Shown: positions 52,258 to 61,783, counted from the first letter of the stretch. The stretch is 64,000 bases of DNA from Lentisphaeria bacterium (GCA_024405215.1 JAKSPB010000010.1:1-64000), one strand, 5' to 3'. Program-made: numbers and translations. Notes: generated from the sequence alone by a model not told the origin.

Positions 52258-55200
52258 ATAGCCGGACGGAATGCCATTGTAAATCTCCTTGCCGTCGACG
52301 CCGAACAATTTAGCGGTGATGTCAAAGTCATTGCCGTCCAGCTGGCTGATGCGTATGTCCTCCTGCGGGACGTCGCTACCATCCGCGGTGCAGTGGTGGA
52401 CGTGGAAGATGCCGTCCCATTGCGCCGTATAGGTTGTGTTTTCCGTGACCTTGGTCGCGATTTCCTTGTCAAAGCCGGAGAAGATGTAGTCATCCTGCAA
52501 CTCCGTGACAGGATAAGTCGTATCGCCATCGTAGCTGGGCGTGGAATCGCCTTCGAGGACGCGCGTGATCTGCCAGGGCTCGCAACCGTCGACGCCAGTC
52601 GAATAGGTGACGGTGAAGACAGTTGGCTCGTAGTAGAGCTCGTAGGCGATGCCGACCTCCGTAAGCGTCTGCGTCGCGGAGGTGCTCTTCGAACTGTTCA
52701 GCGTGTAATGCTCGATGGCGGGAATGTCCCCCAGCGTGTATGTGGTCGTCTCATCGGGATTGAAGAGGACATACTCCGCTCTGGACAGCGTCGGCACCAG
52801 AACGTAATTTGCGTTGGCGGGATTGCCGCTGAGATCCTGGTTGACGAAGCAGTCCGCCGTGACGGCCACCTGCGTATCATTGCGGTCGTAGTAGAAGACG
52901 AGGACGTTCTCATCCGCCGACGGGTTGTCGCTTGTGGCGACGAGGTAGAGCATCTTGAACGGCTCGTCCACCACGTATTTCACGATGGGCTCGAAACGCT
53001 CCGTGACGACATCCTTTGTGTTGTCATTGACGATCTTGTCATTGCGCAAAGGCTCATTGTTCTTACGATCCAGGTAGCGGACAGTGTACGGAACGACTGG
53101 CGGCTGCCGGTAGATGAATGTGTAAACGTTCTTGGTTTCGTCAAGGTCGATGAAGAGCGATGTGCTATGAACACTGGGGAACCACGTCGGAATGGATTTT
53201 GCGACAACAGTGATGTTGCTGCCGCCAAGTGCAATATCCTGAACGGGTTCGGCCAGCGTATTGCCGGCAGCGTCCTCAAAGCGCACTTCGTAATTCACGT
53301 AGGTGTCGGTTTGCCACTTGCCATAGAGGACCAGATCGCTCTTCACGACCATCTGGGTGGCGTCAAAGACGTATTCCACGCCATTTTTGTCCTTGTAGAA
53401 CCAGTTGACGAAGTTGTATCCTTCCATTCCCTCCTGCATTTCGGGGGAATCCGGCGTGGGAAGCTCGTCGACGATGCTGTCGCCCCAAGTGATCTGGTCG
53501 CTGTAAACAAGATTTTGCAGAGTCGATGTCTGGTAGGCGGTGATGTTGTAGACTGGCGGAATCCATTTGGCGTAGAGGGCGAGATTCTTGTCTGGCATCG
53601 TGTATTCCGACAGGTCAATCAACTCTCCCAGCGTTTCGGGATCCAGCGTCCAGCCCGCGAACATATAGCTGGAAGGAACATCCGCAGGATGACCGGGAAC
53701 ATAGTCCACCATTTCTGGAGCCGTTTCGGAAAGAACGGTCTGGTATTTAACTGGATTGTATTCCTTAACGATATCTCCGCCATTGTAGAACTGCAATTTG
53801 AAGGTCGCGGTGTTGTAGTAGAAATTCAACACGGTGCCGCTGCTTTTCTTGGGATCGAAGTAATATTCGCCATCTTTGACTTCCGTGCCATTCCCCAGGG
53901 TGGCTTTTGTAAATTTGAATCCTTCAAAGTCCGGATGGTTAGCTGCGTTCAGCGTGAATCCTTTCGTTTTAGCCGGCATTGTCGTGATTAGGTCATAACC
54001 GCCAGAGCCATTCTCTTTGTAATAGTTGATCTCTATTTGAGTTCCTCCATTGTCTCCCATGTAGAATGTTAAATCGCCAAGTGGCATATAGATTGCCAAG
54101 AAAGTCCAAGGATAGTCGTCATTGGGGCCTAAACTTTTTGTAGCCCATTTGGAGTTGCCTGTTTTTTGGGTTGCGGCAATCCATTCATTCATAATGTTCT
54201 GCCCCCACTTTCCGTACACGTCTAGAAGATGTGTGGATTCGTTTCGGTCAAGCAGAATGAGATGGTAGGAATTTAGTGTGCAATAGACATTGACGATTGT
54301 GCTGCCATCCACCAGGATTTCGACATCGGTGTCACCGCTGACAATCGTGTATCCCTCGTGATTCGGGAAAGTCAAGTCGCTGGCTGTAATGTCTTGATAT
54401 GAAGCGTATGGAGTCATGGTTATGTCATAACTCCTGGGGATGGTGTCAAGATATTCGTATGTTATGACAGAATTGCCTTGTTCATCTTTGACGTCATCGT
54501 TTGTTTCGCCCCAGATGATATAGCGGACTTTGCCGATGTCTGTCGTGCGCGTCCACTGTGCGGTGCAGAGGACATTGTACGCTGGCATCGTCGTCTCATT
54601 CGTGCCTTCGGGTTCCCATAACCATCCAGTGAAATCGTAGCCGGGGCGTACTGGCTCGTCGATGCTGTCAAAATCGATGGGAGTTCCATAGCGCATAAAC
54701 AATGCGTTGGGGCAATCGATGGCGCCTGCGGGCGCGAAGGAAAGGATATAGTAGTTCCGGTCATAATAGATGTTGATGACAGTGCTGCCGTCTCCCGCGA
54801 TGAGGGTGGGGTTGTTGATGTCGAACGACAGCGGACGGCGCGTGAAGCCCTCGTAGTCATGGGCGTCGTCAAGGATTGCGTTCACATCCACGGGCGAACC
54901 AGTCTGGCCGTAGAGGATTCTGGAAGCGCCTCCTGCCAAGGAGTAGTCGTTGTCGCCAACGTTCTGCTGGTAGTAATTGATCGCGTACGGGACTTCGACT
55001 GGCGTGTACGTGACCAGCGCAGTCACGGATTCCCCTCCCGTCTGCGTGTCCAGAATCTCATAGGAGACGGAAGTCTCGCCGTTGAGGGTGATAATGCAGG
55101 TCTCCGTGGTGGGATTCGGATCCAGAACTGCCTTGTAGCCGGCGTGCGGGGGAAGGGCAATGGTCTTCTGGTAATGTTTTCCAGGCATGAACTCGCCCGC

Positions 55201-55350
55201 GTACAACTGCGTGACGGCGGTGCCGCCTGGCTGCTGCTGATTGATTGTGAGGGAGAAGATGTTTTCTGCCGCATTCAAGTTGCTCACTGCAAGGGCAGTA
55301 AGAAGGCAGAAGGAAAGCAAAGGAACAATTTTTTGTAGTATTTTGTTCAT
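51079..55350 (-). CDS. giant secreted InlB-repeat/MucBP-type protein, paralogue 1
   Basis: 1423 residues. Signal peptide about 1-27 (LLSFCLLTALAVSNLNA). Listeria-Bacteroides (InlB B) repeats are visible as GYDFTGWLW...LCTAQW (about 240), MFAGWTLD...ALYAKW (about 580), GYNFVNWFYKDKNG...LYGKW (about 660), YIFSGFDKEI...YTAQW (about 965) and CVFAGWFRDEAC...IYAGF (about 1290). A MucBP-like module near 770-850 has VPYTVRYLDRKNNEP. No LPXTG or membrane anchor at the end. Such proteins are surface or adhesion proteins in gut bacteria. The last 392 residues equal those of the paralogue at 56465. A weak Shine-Dalgarno. Confidence 0.88.
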   Translation of the reverse strand: MNKILQKIVPLLSFCLLTALAVSNLNAAENIFSLTINQQQPGGTAVTQLYAGEFMPGKHYQKTIALPPHAGYKAVLDPNPTTETCIITLNGETSVSYEILDTQTGGESVTALVTYTPVEVPYAINYYQQNVGDNDYSLAGGASRILYGQTGSPVDVNAILDDAHDYEGFTRRPLSFDINNPTLIAGDGSTVINIYYDRNYYILSFAPAGAIDCPNALFMRYGTPIDFDSIDEPVRPGYDFTGWLWEPEGTNETTMPAYNVLCTAQWTRTTDIGKVRYIIWGETNDDVKDEQGNSVITYEYLDTIPRSYDITMTPYASYQDITASDLTFPNHEGYTIVSGDTDVEILVDGSTIVNVYCTLNSYHLILLDRNESTHLLDVYGKWGQNIMNEWIAATQKTGNSKWATKSLGPNDDYPWTFLAIYMPLGDLTFYMGDNGGTQIEINYYKENGSGGYDLITTMPAKTKGFTLNAANHPDFEGFKFTKATLGNGTEVKDGEYYFDPKKSSGTVLNFYYNTATFKLQFYNGGDIVKEYNPVKYQTVLSETAPEMVDYVPGHPADVPSSYMFAGWTLDPETLGELIDLSEYTMPDKNLALYAKWIPPVYNITAYQTSTLQNLVYSDQITWGDSIVDELPTPDSPEMQEGMEGYNFVNWFYKDKNGVEYVFDATQMVVKSDLVLYGKWQTDTYVNYEVRFEDAAGNTLAEPVQDIALGGSNITVVAKSIPTWFPSVHSTSLFIDLDETKNVYTFIYRQPPVVPYTVRYLDRKNNEPLRNDKIVNDNTKDVVTERFEPIVKYVVDEPFKMLYLVATSDNPSADENVLVFYYDRNDTQVAVTADCFVNQDLSGNPANANYVLVPTLSRAEYVLFNPDETTTYTLGDIPAIEHYTLNSSKSTSATQTLTEVGIAYELYYEPTVFTVTYSTGVDGCEPWQITRVLEGDSTPSYDGDTTYPVTELQDDYIFSGFDKEIATKVTENTTYTAQWDGIFHVHHCTADGSDVPQEDIRISQLDGNDFDITAKLFGVDGKEIYNGIPSGYLYGGLWSDATGSALREDVCGVELQPKTGDHYYVREISDGYLTPRTLTVRIKGVYSCALVSAIDDPANYIGFGFDAEAVSWTSTTAFEKLVVKYADPKKADSEYTADDVFKGLSGKMICNDAPEGEGEQKLSFTPFYATKDSVKVFGKKTRSLAYSSSASSTVADSDSGLPCVKYAAKMGDYAADDDDETMRLSMILAPSFVLGGGDEGTSVNVTINIGDLCTTVPVPSGADLSDGVTNPSVEGCVFAGWFRDEACTRPASLSCVAEDMEIYAGFLGGGYLKVAELPAANGSDAVRVRLVSAVDTVLASECGFVVTDVNGTREIQASDFYGSVDGYTAEELFGDTDGFASLMCLDLVLAGVEGEGGVTVTPYWKPLCGARVLGEAKRVMVNGK

Positions 55351-55439
55351 TTTAGCGCCTATTTTCTTTTTGAATTAGTGAGTTTTGGATTGATGAAGTT
55401 CAAATTTGACAATGGCCGGGCAGATTCAAAAAAAGGATT

Positions 55440-55920
55440 TCCCCAGCCAAAGCATTTCCGGCCATCCGTCCTGAAGCCAGATGAAATGGAAGAAGTCCCC
55501 GATGGCCGGCAATCCATATTTCAGGCAGAAAATGGAATTGCCGATGTCCATGGGCAGATTCAAGCCACGCCCTCTTTGTGCGAAACGGGCACGTCAATAC
55601 CCAAATGAAAGGGAACGATATACCAAAGTTGCCGTTATTGATTGACGATACGGGCTTGTCCTGTGCCCGAGGCGCAAGCCTCGGGAAAACGCAGCGTCAG
55701 AACACGCAGGCAACTTAAGTATGTATTTTCCCTTTTCCTTTTTCCCGAAAGCGCCGACATGATCCTGCCGGCAGCAGCGTCCGTTACACAGCCGCCAGCC
55801 GGTTCAGATGCCGGCGGAAGGCAAAACCATTCAAGACACGTTCAAACAAGACGACGGAAGAGCAACAATGAAAAGTTATTGTCTTTGTAAACCGTTTAAT
55901 ATAAAACATATTTTTTAATT
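55440..55920 (-). other. upstream region of paralogue 1, homologous to 61140-61560, interrupted by repeat A copy 7
   Basis: GAAGCCAGATGAAATGGAAG, GATGGCCGGCAATCC, GGAATTGCCGATGTCCATGG and later TTCAGATGCCGGCGGAAGGC recur, with changes, upstream of paralogue 2. The homology begins about 90 bases before the start of the large gene. No gene seen in 55351-56202. Confidence 0.7.
55611..55732 (+). repeat. dispersed repeat family A, copy 7
   Basis: GGGAACGATATACCAAAGTTGCCGTTATTG at the left and CAACTTAAGTATGTATTTTCCC at the right; perfect hairpin CCCGAGGC-GCAA-GCCTCGGG. It interrupts the upstream homology block; the corresponding place near 61300 upstream of paralogue 2 lacks it. Confidence 0.9.
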
Positions 55921-56202
55921 TTCAATCACATTCGCCATTTAGCCGAAGTTGATTACAATGTGCATCCACAACGGGGAAAAACAATTCCAAACGCGCACGT
56001 CTAAGCGCGTGCCGGATGCAATAAATTCACAGGCGCGGGAGTGCGTTTTGCATATCTCGGGACGCGGCTTGCCTTTATGTTGAGAAAGGCAAAGTTATGG
56101 ATAAGCCGTCCCTTCTCTCCCCCCGGGGAGAAAAAGGGATTGCATTCGGGAAACGGCTCCTCCCCCCCCAAGGAAAGTCGCCATGTCACACCTGACGCTT
56201 GA

Positions 56203-56255
56203 GACAAAGGAGGCAGTCGCCGATATGTTCGATGGCGGCGACGGCCTCCTTTGTC
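56203..56255 (-). terminator. long hairpin ending the second peptide transcript
   Basis: GACAAAGGAGG (56203-56213) pairs perfectly with CCTCCTTTGTC (56245-56255), with an inner GTCGCC/GGCGAC stem. No T-run. The right end of its stem overlaps the left boundary of the duplicated block. Confidence 0.6.
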
Positions 56256-57643
56256 GATCTCTTCAGGCATTGGCTTTGTCGTCCGCCGCTAGAACTCCAC
56301 GATCTCGTGTTCCGCGTCGTCCCCGTCGTAGGACGCCGTAAATTCTGCGGTGGAGGCGTTTTCCCACGTGCCGCCTTCGCCCCGCATCGGCAGGGCGGCG
56401 AGTTCAACCAGCTTCGGCTCTTCGTATTCCATTGTCTTTTCCATTTGACAGCACCTCCCTTCCATTACTTGCCATTGACCATGACGCGCTTCGCCTCGCC
56501 GAGGACCCGCGCGCCGCAGAGCGGCTTCCAATAGGGAGTCACGGTCACCCCGCCTTCGCCTTCGACGCCCGCGAGGACGAGGTCGAGGCACATCAGGGAC
56601 GCGAAGCCGTCGGTGTCCCCGAAGAGCTCCTCGGCCGTGTAGCCGTCGACGCTGCCGTAGAAGTCGGAGGCCTGGATTTCACGCGTGCCGTTCACGTCCG
56701 TGACGACGAAGCCGCATTCGGACGCCAGGACCGTGTCGACCGCCGAGACCAGGCGGACGCGGACGGCGTCGGAGCCGTTCGCGGCGGGGAGTTCGGCGAC
56801 CTTCAGGTAGCCGCCGCCCAGGAAGCCCGCGTAGATTTCCATGTCTTCGGCGACGCAGGAGAGGCTGGCGGGACGGGTGCACGCCTCGTCGCGGAACCAT
56901 CCCGCGAAGACGCAGCCTTCGACCGACGGGTTGGTGACGCCGTCGGAGAGGTCGGCGCCGGACGGCACCGGCACCGTCGTGCAAAGGTCGCCGATGTTGA
57001 TCGTGACGTTGACCGAAGTCCCCTCGTCTCCGCCGCCCAGGACGAAGGAGGGCGCGAGGATCATGGAGAGGCGCATCGTCTCGTCGTCATCGTCGGCGGC
57101 ATAGTCGCCCATCTTCGCCGCGTACTTCACGCAGGGAAGACCGCTGTCCGAATCCGCAACGGTGGAACTGGCAGAGCTGGAATAGGCGAGCGAGCGGGTC
57201 TTCTTGCCGAAGACCTTCACGCTGTCCTTCGTCGCGTAGAAGGGGGTGAACGAAAGCTTCTGCTCCCCTTCGCCCTCGGGAGCGTCGTTGCAGATCATCT
57301 TGCCGGAAAGCCCCTTGAAGACGTCGTCGGCCGTGTATTCGCTGTCCGCCTTCTTCGGGTCCGCGTATTTGACCACGAGCTTCTCGAAGGCGGTGGTGGA
57401 AGTCCAGGACACCGCCTCGGCGTCGAAGCCGAAGCCGATGTAGTTGGCAGGATCGTCGATGGCGGAGACAAGCGCGCAGGAGTAGACGCCCTTGATGCGG
57501 ACCGTCAGCGTCCTCGGCGTCAGATAGCCGTCGCTGATCTCGCGCACGTAGTAGTGGTCGCCAGTCTTAGGCTGAAGCTCCACGCCGCAGACGTCCTCGC
57601 GCAAGGCGGAACCAGTCGCGTCGCTCCAAAGGCCGCCGTAGAG
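56253..57643 (-). repeat. 1391-bp duplicated block, copy 2
   Basis: See copy 1 at 50867-52257. Here the downstream gene stops being similar after MPEEID; the following DNA (AAAGGAGGCCGTCGCC) belongs to the hairpin. So the block ends inside the start of a gene that is absent here. Confidence 0.95.
56289..56444 (-). CDS. 51-residue peptide, RiPP-precursor-like N-terminus (copy 2)
   Basis: Identical to the peptide at 50903-51058, including the GGGAGG ribosome-binding site and the 20-base spacing from the stop of the large repeat protein. Unlike copy 1, no gene follows; a hairpin does. Retention of the intact short frame in both copies may reflect use or merely the recent age of the duplication. 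Confidence 0.7.
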   Translation of the reverse strand: MEKTMEYEEPKLVELAALPMRGEGGTWENASTAEFTASYDGDDAEHEIVEF

Positions 57644-60600
57644 GCAGCCGCTGGAGATGCCGTTGTAGAGCGCCTTGCCGCCTGCGGGGACCAGCGGCGC
57701 GGTGATGTCGAAAATGTTTTCTCCAACGGCATCCAATCTGATCTTCTCCTTGACGTCCTTTTCGGCGTTCGGCTTGTCGCCCGTGCAGTGGTGGACGTGG
57801 AAGACGCCGGCCCACTGGGCGTAGTAGTCGGTGTCTTCATTCACCGTCGCGGCGATTTCCTTGTCCCAGCCATTGAAGACGTAATTGTCAGGCTCTTCAG
57901 GATGCGATGGAGTTGCGCTGACGTACGCGGGGGTCCCGGAGCCGGGCAGCACTTTGTTCCGCTGCAGGACGCCCTGGTTGACGCCGTCGTAATAGGTGAC
58001 GGTCACGGTAACGGGATCGTAATAGAGCAAGAACGCCATATCCGCCTTGGGCGAAGGCATTGCCTGTGTAGTCGGCGAGCTAATCTCCGTATTCAGAGAG
58101 AAGTTTTCGATGGTCAGCGGGGTGATTTCAACGGTCTGACCCGCTTCGTACTTCATCTGCTTCTGCGTATAGCTGTCCAGACGGTATTTTTCCATACCCT
58201 CCACAGTGCCATTCAGGTCCGTATTGACGTAGTATTCGACCGTGACCAGGATGTCGTTGGGATTGTAGTCGTATTCGAAGACAATGACGTTTTCCGCCGG
58301 CTGCGGCGTATTGTTGGAGACGACCATATAGCGCGTCTTGTACGCCTCCCTGACGATGTAGTTGTCAACATGGACGTATTTCTCCGTCACGACATCCAGG
58401 GGATTTACATCCACGGTCTTGGCGGTGAAGATTTCGGTGCCCGTCGCCGCATCCACGTACTTGACCATATACGGGACATTGCTGACTTTGATGTACTCGA
58501 AGGTGGCGGAATTGTCGCCGCCCTCGGTCATCGTGATGCTCTTGTCGGCGACTGTCGGGAAGTATCCGCTAATCTGCTTCGGCGTGACAATGAAGCTGGT
58601 GTCGACCGTGGCGGTGCCCGTCTGGGGATCGGCGAGCGTCTTGGCAGAGTCTTCTTCGATTTCGATGAAATAGATCGTGTATTCCGCCGTGGCCAGATTG
58701 CGCCATTTGGCATGGAGATGCATGTCTTCGGTGACATACATCGTGTCGGGGTCGAATGCACGCGCGGCGCCGGTGTCGTCCGTGTAGAACCAGCCGAGGA
58801 ACTCGTGGTTTTCCTTGGTCGGGGTGGCAAGGCCGTAAATCTTGTTGCCGTAAATCGTCACGCCCTGGAAATAGGAGGAACTCTCGGCGTCCGATGTATA
58901 GGCGAGGACATTGCATTCCGGAGCCTTCCAGCGGGCGTAGAGGATCAAACTCGACGCGGGCATCGTGATTGTGCTGAGATCAAGCGGCGCCGAACCGCCA
59001 TCGGGAGACAGCGACCAGCCGTCGAAAAGATAGGCGGAGGGAATGGTGTCGGGAAGCGAGGGAGCCGTTGACAGGGAGCTGGCAGTATTCAGCGGCATCT
59101 CGAACTTAAGGCTTTCCGTTGACACGTTTTCCTTGCCGTTGTTCAGAACCAGATTGTAGCTGTTGCGCTTGTACTTGAGCTGCGCACCACCCCAGTTGCC
59201 TCTGTTTGTATAGCCATGGTAGTAAGCAAAGCCATCAATGTCAATCTTGTCTTCATCGGTCATGGTGACGCTGGATGTCTTCTGGATTGGAACAGCAGCA
59301 AGAAGTTCGTATTTGACACCTTCGTAGGTTATTATATTGGCCCCCGTAGCAGTTTGGTCCAGGCATTCGATGTAATAGCTGCCAGTGTACGTATTTCCGC
59401 CAGTCTGAGCCATGTAGTACGTTCTGTTTTCCTTGGGCATGATCTGAAGTAAACCCGTGTATGGAGAACCACCCCTAACGCTTCTTGACCATTTCGCATT
59501 CTTAGCCAGCTGGGTTATGTCGCTCCATCTGGAGGAAATGTTTTCATCCCATTTGGCAGTTATGGTTGATGTTTTTGTATAAGCGGATTCCTGCGATGGT
59601 TCTTGAGAAGTTGACGCATACTTCATCGTAATGGTGAATGTATTTCTGTCATAGAAGACATTCAGCACGGAGGTGCCGTCGGCCTTCACCACAACGCTGG
59701 TCTCTGTTTTGCCAGTGTTAATGTTATAAAGACTGGTGTTAAGCTTGCAGTCGTCGCTGTGGGTGTGTTCGGTCATACCGCAGGAATAGCATGCTGCGGT
59801 ATGGATATGGCTGCAGGTGTTTTTGGCGTTATAGACGTAATGGTAGGTGCCTGAAAACCTTTGGCGCACTCTATAATTGCCAGAGACATTATCACTACTG
59901 GATTTATACCATTTTCCATCATAATATAGCCAATAATCACTACTTCTTCTGTAAATGCTTCCGGAAGCAAGCGAACCTTCAAGATTTGTAAAATTGCTTA
60001 CATATGTGCTGTTTACGGTTTGTTGTGTTGTGCTGGTGGCTCCATAGCATGTCACGTCGTGGACGTGAGAGCAATTTAAACATTCATCCGTATGCTTATG
60101 CTCCTGCTTTCCGCAGGCGTAGATGGTAAGCGTCGACGGATCGATGGTGTATGTGGAATCGACGGGAGCTGAGACGATGCTGGTGGTCAGGTAGGCGTAG
60201 TTGGCGTCGTTGGCGTTCTCGCCCCAGACGACGATGGAGACGTTGGCGTTCGGGGCGGTCAGCGTCCACTGGGCGGTGCAGATGGTGTTTGCGGCGGGCA
60301 TGTTGGACGGGACGGCTGGCGACCATCCCGCGAAGGTATAGCCAGGCTTCCTCGGCGTCGATACGGTGCCGATCTCGGCGTCGAAGGGCAGATACTGCGA
60401 TGCCGTGGATTCGACGGCGCCCGCGGTGTCGAAGGAGAGCAAATAGTAGTTGCGGTCGTAGAAGACCTTGACGACCGTCGAGCCGTCGGCGGCGATGGTC
60501 ATTGCGTTGAAATCGCGCATCGTGAAGCCGGCGGCTACGGCGCTATGCCTGTTGACGATGGCCTCGGGGTCCACGGCGGAGCCGGTCATGCCGGAGAAGG

Positions 60601-61060
60601 TCTCGGTGGCGACTTTCTCGAATTGCGTGTTGTCAACAAGCGACTGATGGTAGTATTCCGCCTTGTAGACTTGGAGGATAGGCACGAACACGATGTCGAC
60701 CACGATGTCCCCTGCCTTCTGCGTGCCATCGAAGCTGTAGGTGAACTTGTAGTCGGCCGCCGAAAAATCGAATATCAGTCCTTCAGCCGTCGGCTTGACA
60801 GGCAGACTGGGCATATATCCCGAGTAGGTCGGGAAGCGCGGGATGGCGATGGTTACTGCCGGATACGCCTTCTGGGCTTCGAAATCGCCTGTATATGCGG
60901 TGGTGATTTCCGAACCGTTTTGAAGTTTGAAATTGACGGTCAGATGAGAGTACTCCGTCGACCCGTCGGCCATTGCAGGCAAACTGCCGATGAACATCAG
61001 CAAAATGCCGATGAGCCCAAAAACGGAGAATTTCCTTTTTTGATGATTATTTCTTTTCAT
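56465..61060 (-). CDS. giant secreted InlB-repeat/MucBP-type protein, paralogue 2, with His/Cys-rich insert
   Basis: 1531 residues. Signal peptide about 1-32 (FGLIGILLMFIGSLPAMA); AAGGG precedes ATG. The order of modules follows paralogue 1: YTFAGWSPAVPSN...CTAQW, YLFDGWSLSPDGG...LYARW, HEFLGWFYTDD...LHAKW, YMVKYVDAATGTEI (MucBP-like), YVFNGWDKEIA...YYAQW, and the shared 392-residue end. Between about residues 315 and 445 is an insert with CGKQEHKHTDECLNCSHVH and CSHIHTAACYSCGMTEHTH, a Cys/His pattern known from surface proteins of gut Firmicutes and probably metal binding. It lacks a sorting signal. Confidence 0.88.
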   Translation of the reverse strand: MKRNNHQKRKFSVFGLIGILLMFIGSLPAMADGSTEYSHLTVNFKLQNGSEITTAYTGDFEAQKAYPAVTIAIPRFPTYSGYMPSLPVKPTAEGLIFDFSAADYKFTYSFDGTQKAGDIVVDIVFVPILQVYKAEYYHQSLVDNTQFEKVATETFSGMTGSAVDPEAIVNRHSAVAAGFTMRDFNAMTIAADGSTVVKVFYDRNYYLLSFDTAGAVESTASQYLPFDAEIGTVSTPRKPGYTFAGWSPAVPSNMPAANTICTAQWTLTAPNANVSIVVWGENANDANYAYLTTSIVSAPVDSTYTIDPSTLTIYACGKQEHKHTDECLNCSHVHDVTCYGATSTTQQTVNSTYVSNFTNLEGSLASGSIYRRSSDYWLYYDGKWYKSSSDNVSGNYRVRQRFSGTYHYVYNAKNTCSHIHTAACYSCGMTEHTHSDDCKLNTSLYNINTGKTETSVVVKADGTSVLNVFYDRNTFTITMKYASTSQEPSQESAYTKTSTITAKWDENISSRWSDITQLAKNAKWSRSVRGGSPYTGLLQIMPKENRTYYMAQTGGNTYTGSYYIECLDQTATGANIITYEGVKYELLAAVPIQKTSSVTMTDEDKIDIDGFAYYHGYTNRGNWGGAQLKYKRNSYNLVLNNGKENVSTESLKFEMPLNTASSLSTAPSLPDTIPSAYLFDGWSLSPDGGSAPLDLSTITMPASSLILYARWKAPECNVLAYTSDAESSSYFQGVTIYGNKIYGLATPTKENHEFLGWFYTDDTGAARAFDPDTMYVTEDMHLHAKWRNLATAEYTIYFIEIEEDSAKTLADPQTGTATVDTSFIVTPKQISGYFPTVADKSITMTEGGDNSATFEYIKVSNVPYMVKYVDAATGTEIFTAKTVDVNPLDVVTEKYVHVDNYIVREAYKTRYMVVSNNTPQPAENVIVFEYDYNPNDILVTVEYYVNTDLNGTVEGMEKYRLDSYTQKQMKYEAGQTVEITPLTIENFSLNTEISSPTTQAMPSPKADMAFLLYYDPVTVTVTYYDGVNQGVLQRNKVLPGSGTPAYVSATPSHPEEPDNYVFNGWDKEIAATVNEDTDYYAQWAGVFHVHHCTGDKPNAEKDVKEKIRLDAVGENIFDITAPLVPAGGKALYNGISSGCLYGGLWSDATGSALREDVCGVELQPKTGDHYYVREISDGYLTPRTLTVRIKGVYSCALVSAIDDPANYIGFGFDAEAVSWTSTTAFEKLVVKYADPKKADSEYTADDVFKGLSGKMICNDAPEGEGEQKLSFTPFYATKDSVKVFGKKTRSLAYSSSASSTVADSDSGLPCVKYAAKMGDYAADDDDETMRLSMILAPSFVLGGGDEGTSVNVTINIGDLCTTVPVPSGADLSDGVTNPSVEGCVFAGWFRDEACTRPASLSCVAEDMEIYAGFLGGGYLKVAELPAANGSDAVRVRLVSAVDTVLASECGFVVTDVNGTREIQASDFYGSVDGYTAEELFGDTDGFASLMCLDLVLAGVEGEGGVTVTPYWKPLCGARVLGEAKRVMVNGK

Positions 61061-61139
61061 TTTTTTGTGCCCTTATGAAGTACAACTCACATTGGAAAGC
61101 TGCCTGAAATGATTCAGGCAGTGTGTTTTTCAAACAAAT

Positions 61140-61560
61140 TGTTTTCGGCCATCCGGCGTAAGACCAGATGAAATGGAAGAAAGTTCCCGATGGCCGGCAA
61201 CACCTATTCCATGCAAGAAACGGAATTGCCGATGCCCATGGTCAAAATCAGGACATCGCCCGTCAGAACACGACACCGCCTTCCTTGTGCGACATTCCGT
61301 CCTCAAGCACAGACCCGTTAGTCCCAACGGGAGACCTGCGCCCCGTACATGTTGGCACACCCCTGTTTTTTGCTTCTTTCCCGAGAAAGAAGCCGGACGA
61401 CCACTGCCAGCCGTGGCGTCCCTCCGTCGTCATCAACCGATTCAGACGCCGGCGGAAGTCAAAGCCATATCAGGTTTACATGCGAGAAACTCAAGGAGAC
61501 GGTGGCATCATGACTTGCCACTATCGTAAATCCATTAATATAATTTATTTCTTCTAATTT
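61140..61560 (-). other. upstream region of paralogue 2, homologous to 55440-55920
   Basis: AAGACCAGATGAAATGGAAG, GATGGCCGGCAACACC, GGAATTGCCGATGCCCATGG and TTCAGACGCCGGCGGAAGTC align with the region before paralogue 1. The shared control region suggests similar expression. The rest of 61061-62311 shows one repeat (copy 8) and no convincing gene. Confidence 0.7.
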
Positions 61561-61783
61561 TCAAGTCACTTTTAGCGCAGCGCATTTTTTCGTTAAATTT
61601 TTAACAAAAAAATCAATCTCCTATGAGAACAAGACATTTCTTGCCTCATGATGCGAAATCAATTTCAAATCGTCGCGTGACCTTGCCTCAAAAACCGAAA
61701 ATCCTCAAGTCTGTAAGTCCTCTAAAAACTTTCATCTCCCCCAAAAACGTTACCATTAAATTTTGGGACGGCAGTAAACCAAA

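Noticed and set aside
51046-53991. 981-codon open frame on the plus strand opposite paralogue 1 (and an 879-codon one at 56432-59071)
   Set aside because: Antisense to genes with clear signal peptide, domains and Shine-Dalgarno. The frame is open because of codon bias; its product is Arg/Val/Asp-rich with no domain.
56001-56270. 89-codon frame starting MPEEIDKGG after peptide copy 2
   Set aside because: Only the first six codons derive from the duplicated gene; the rest reads through a hairpin and AT-rich spacer.
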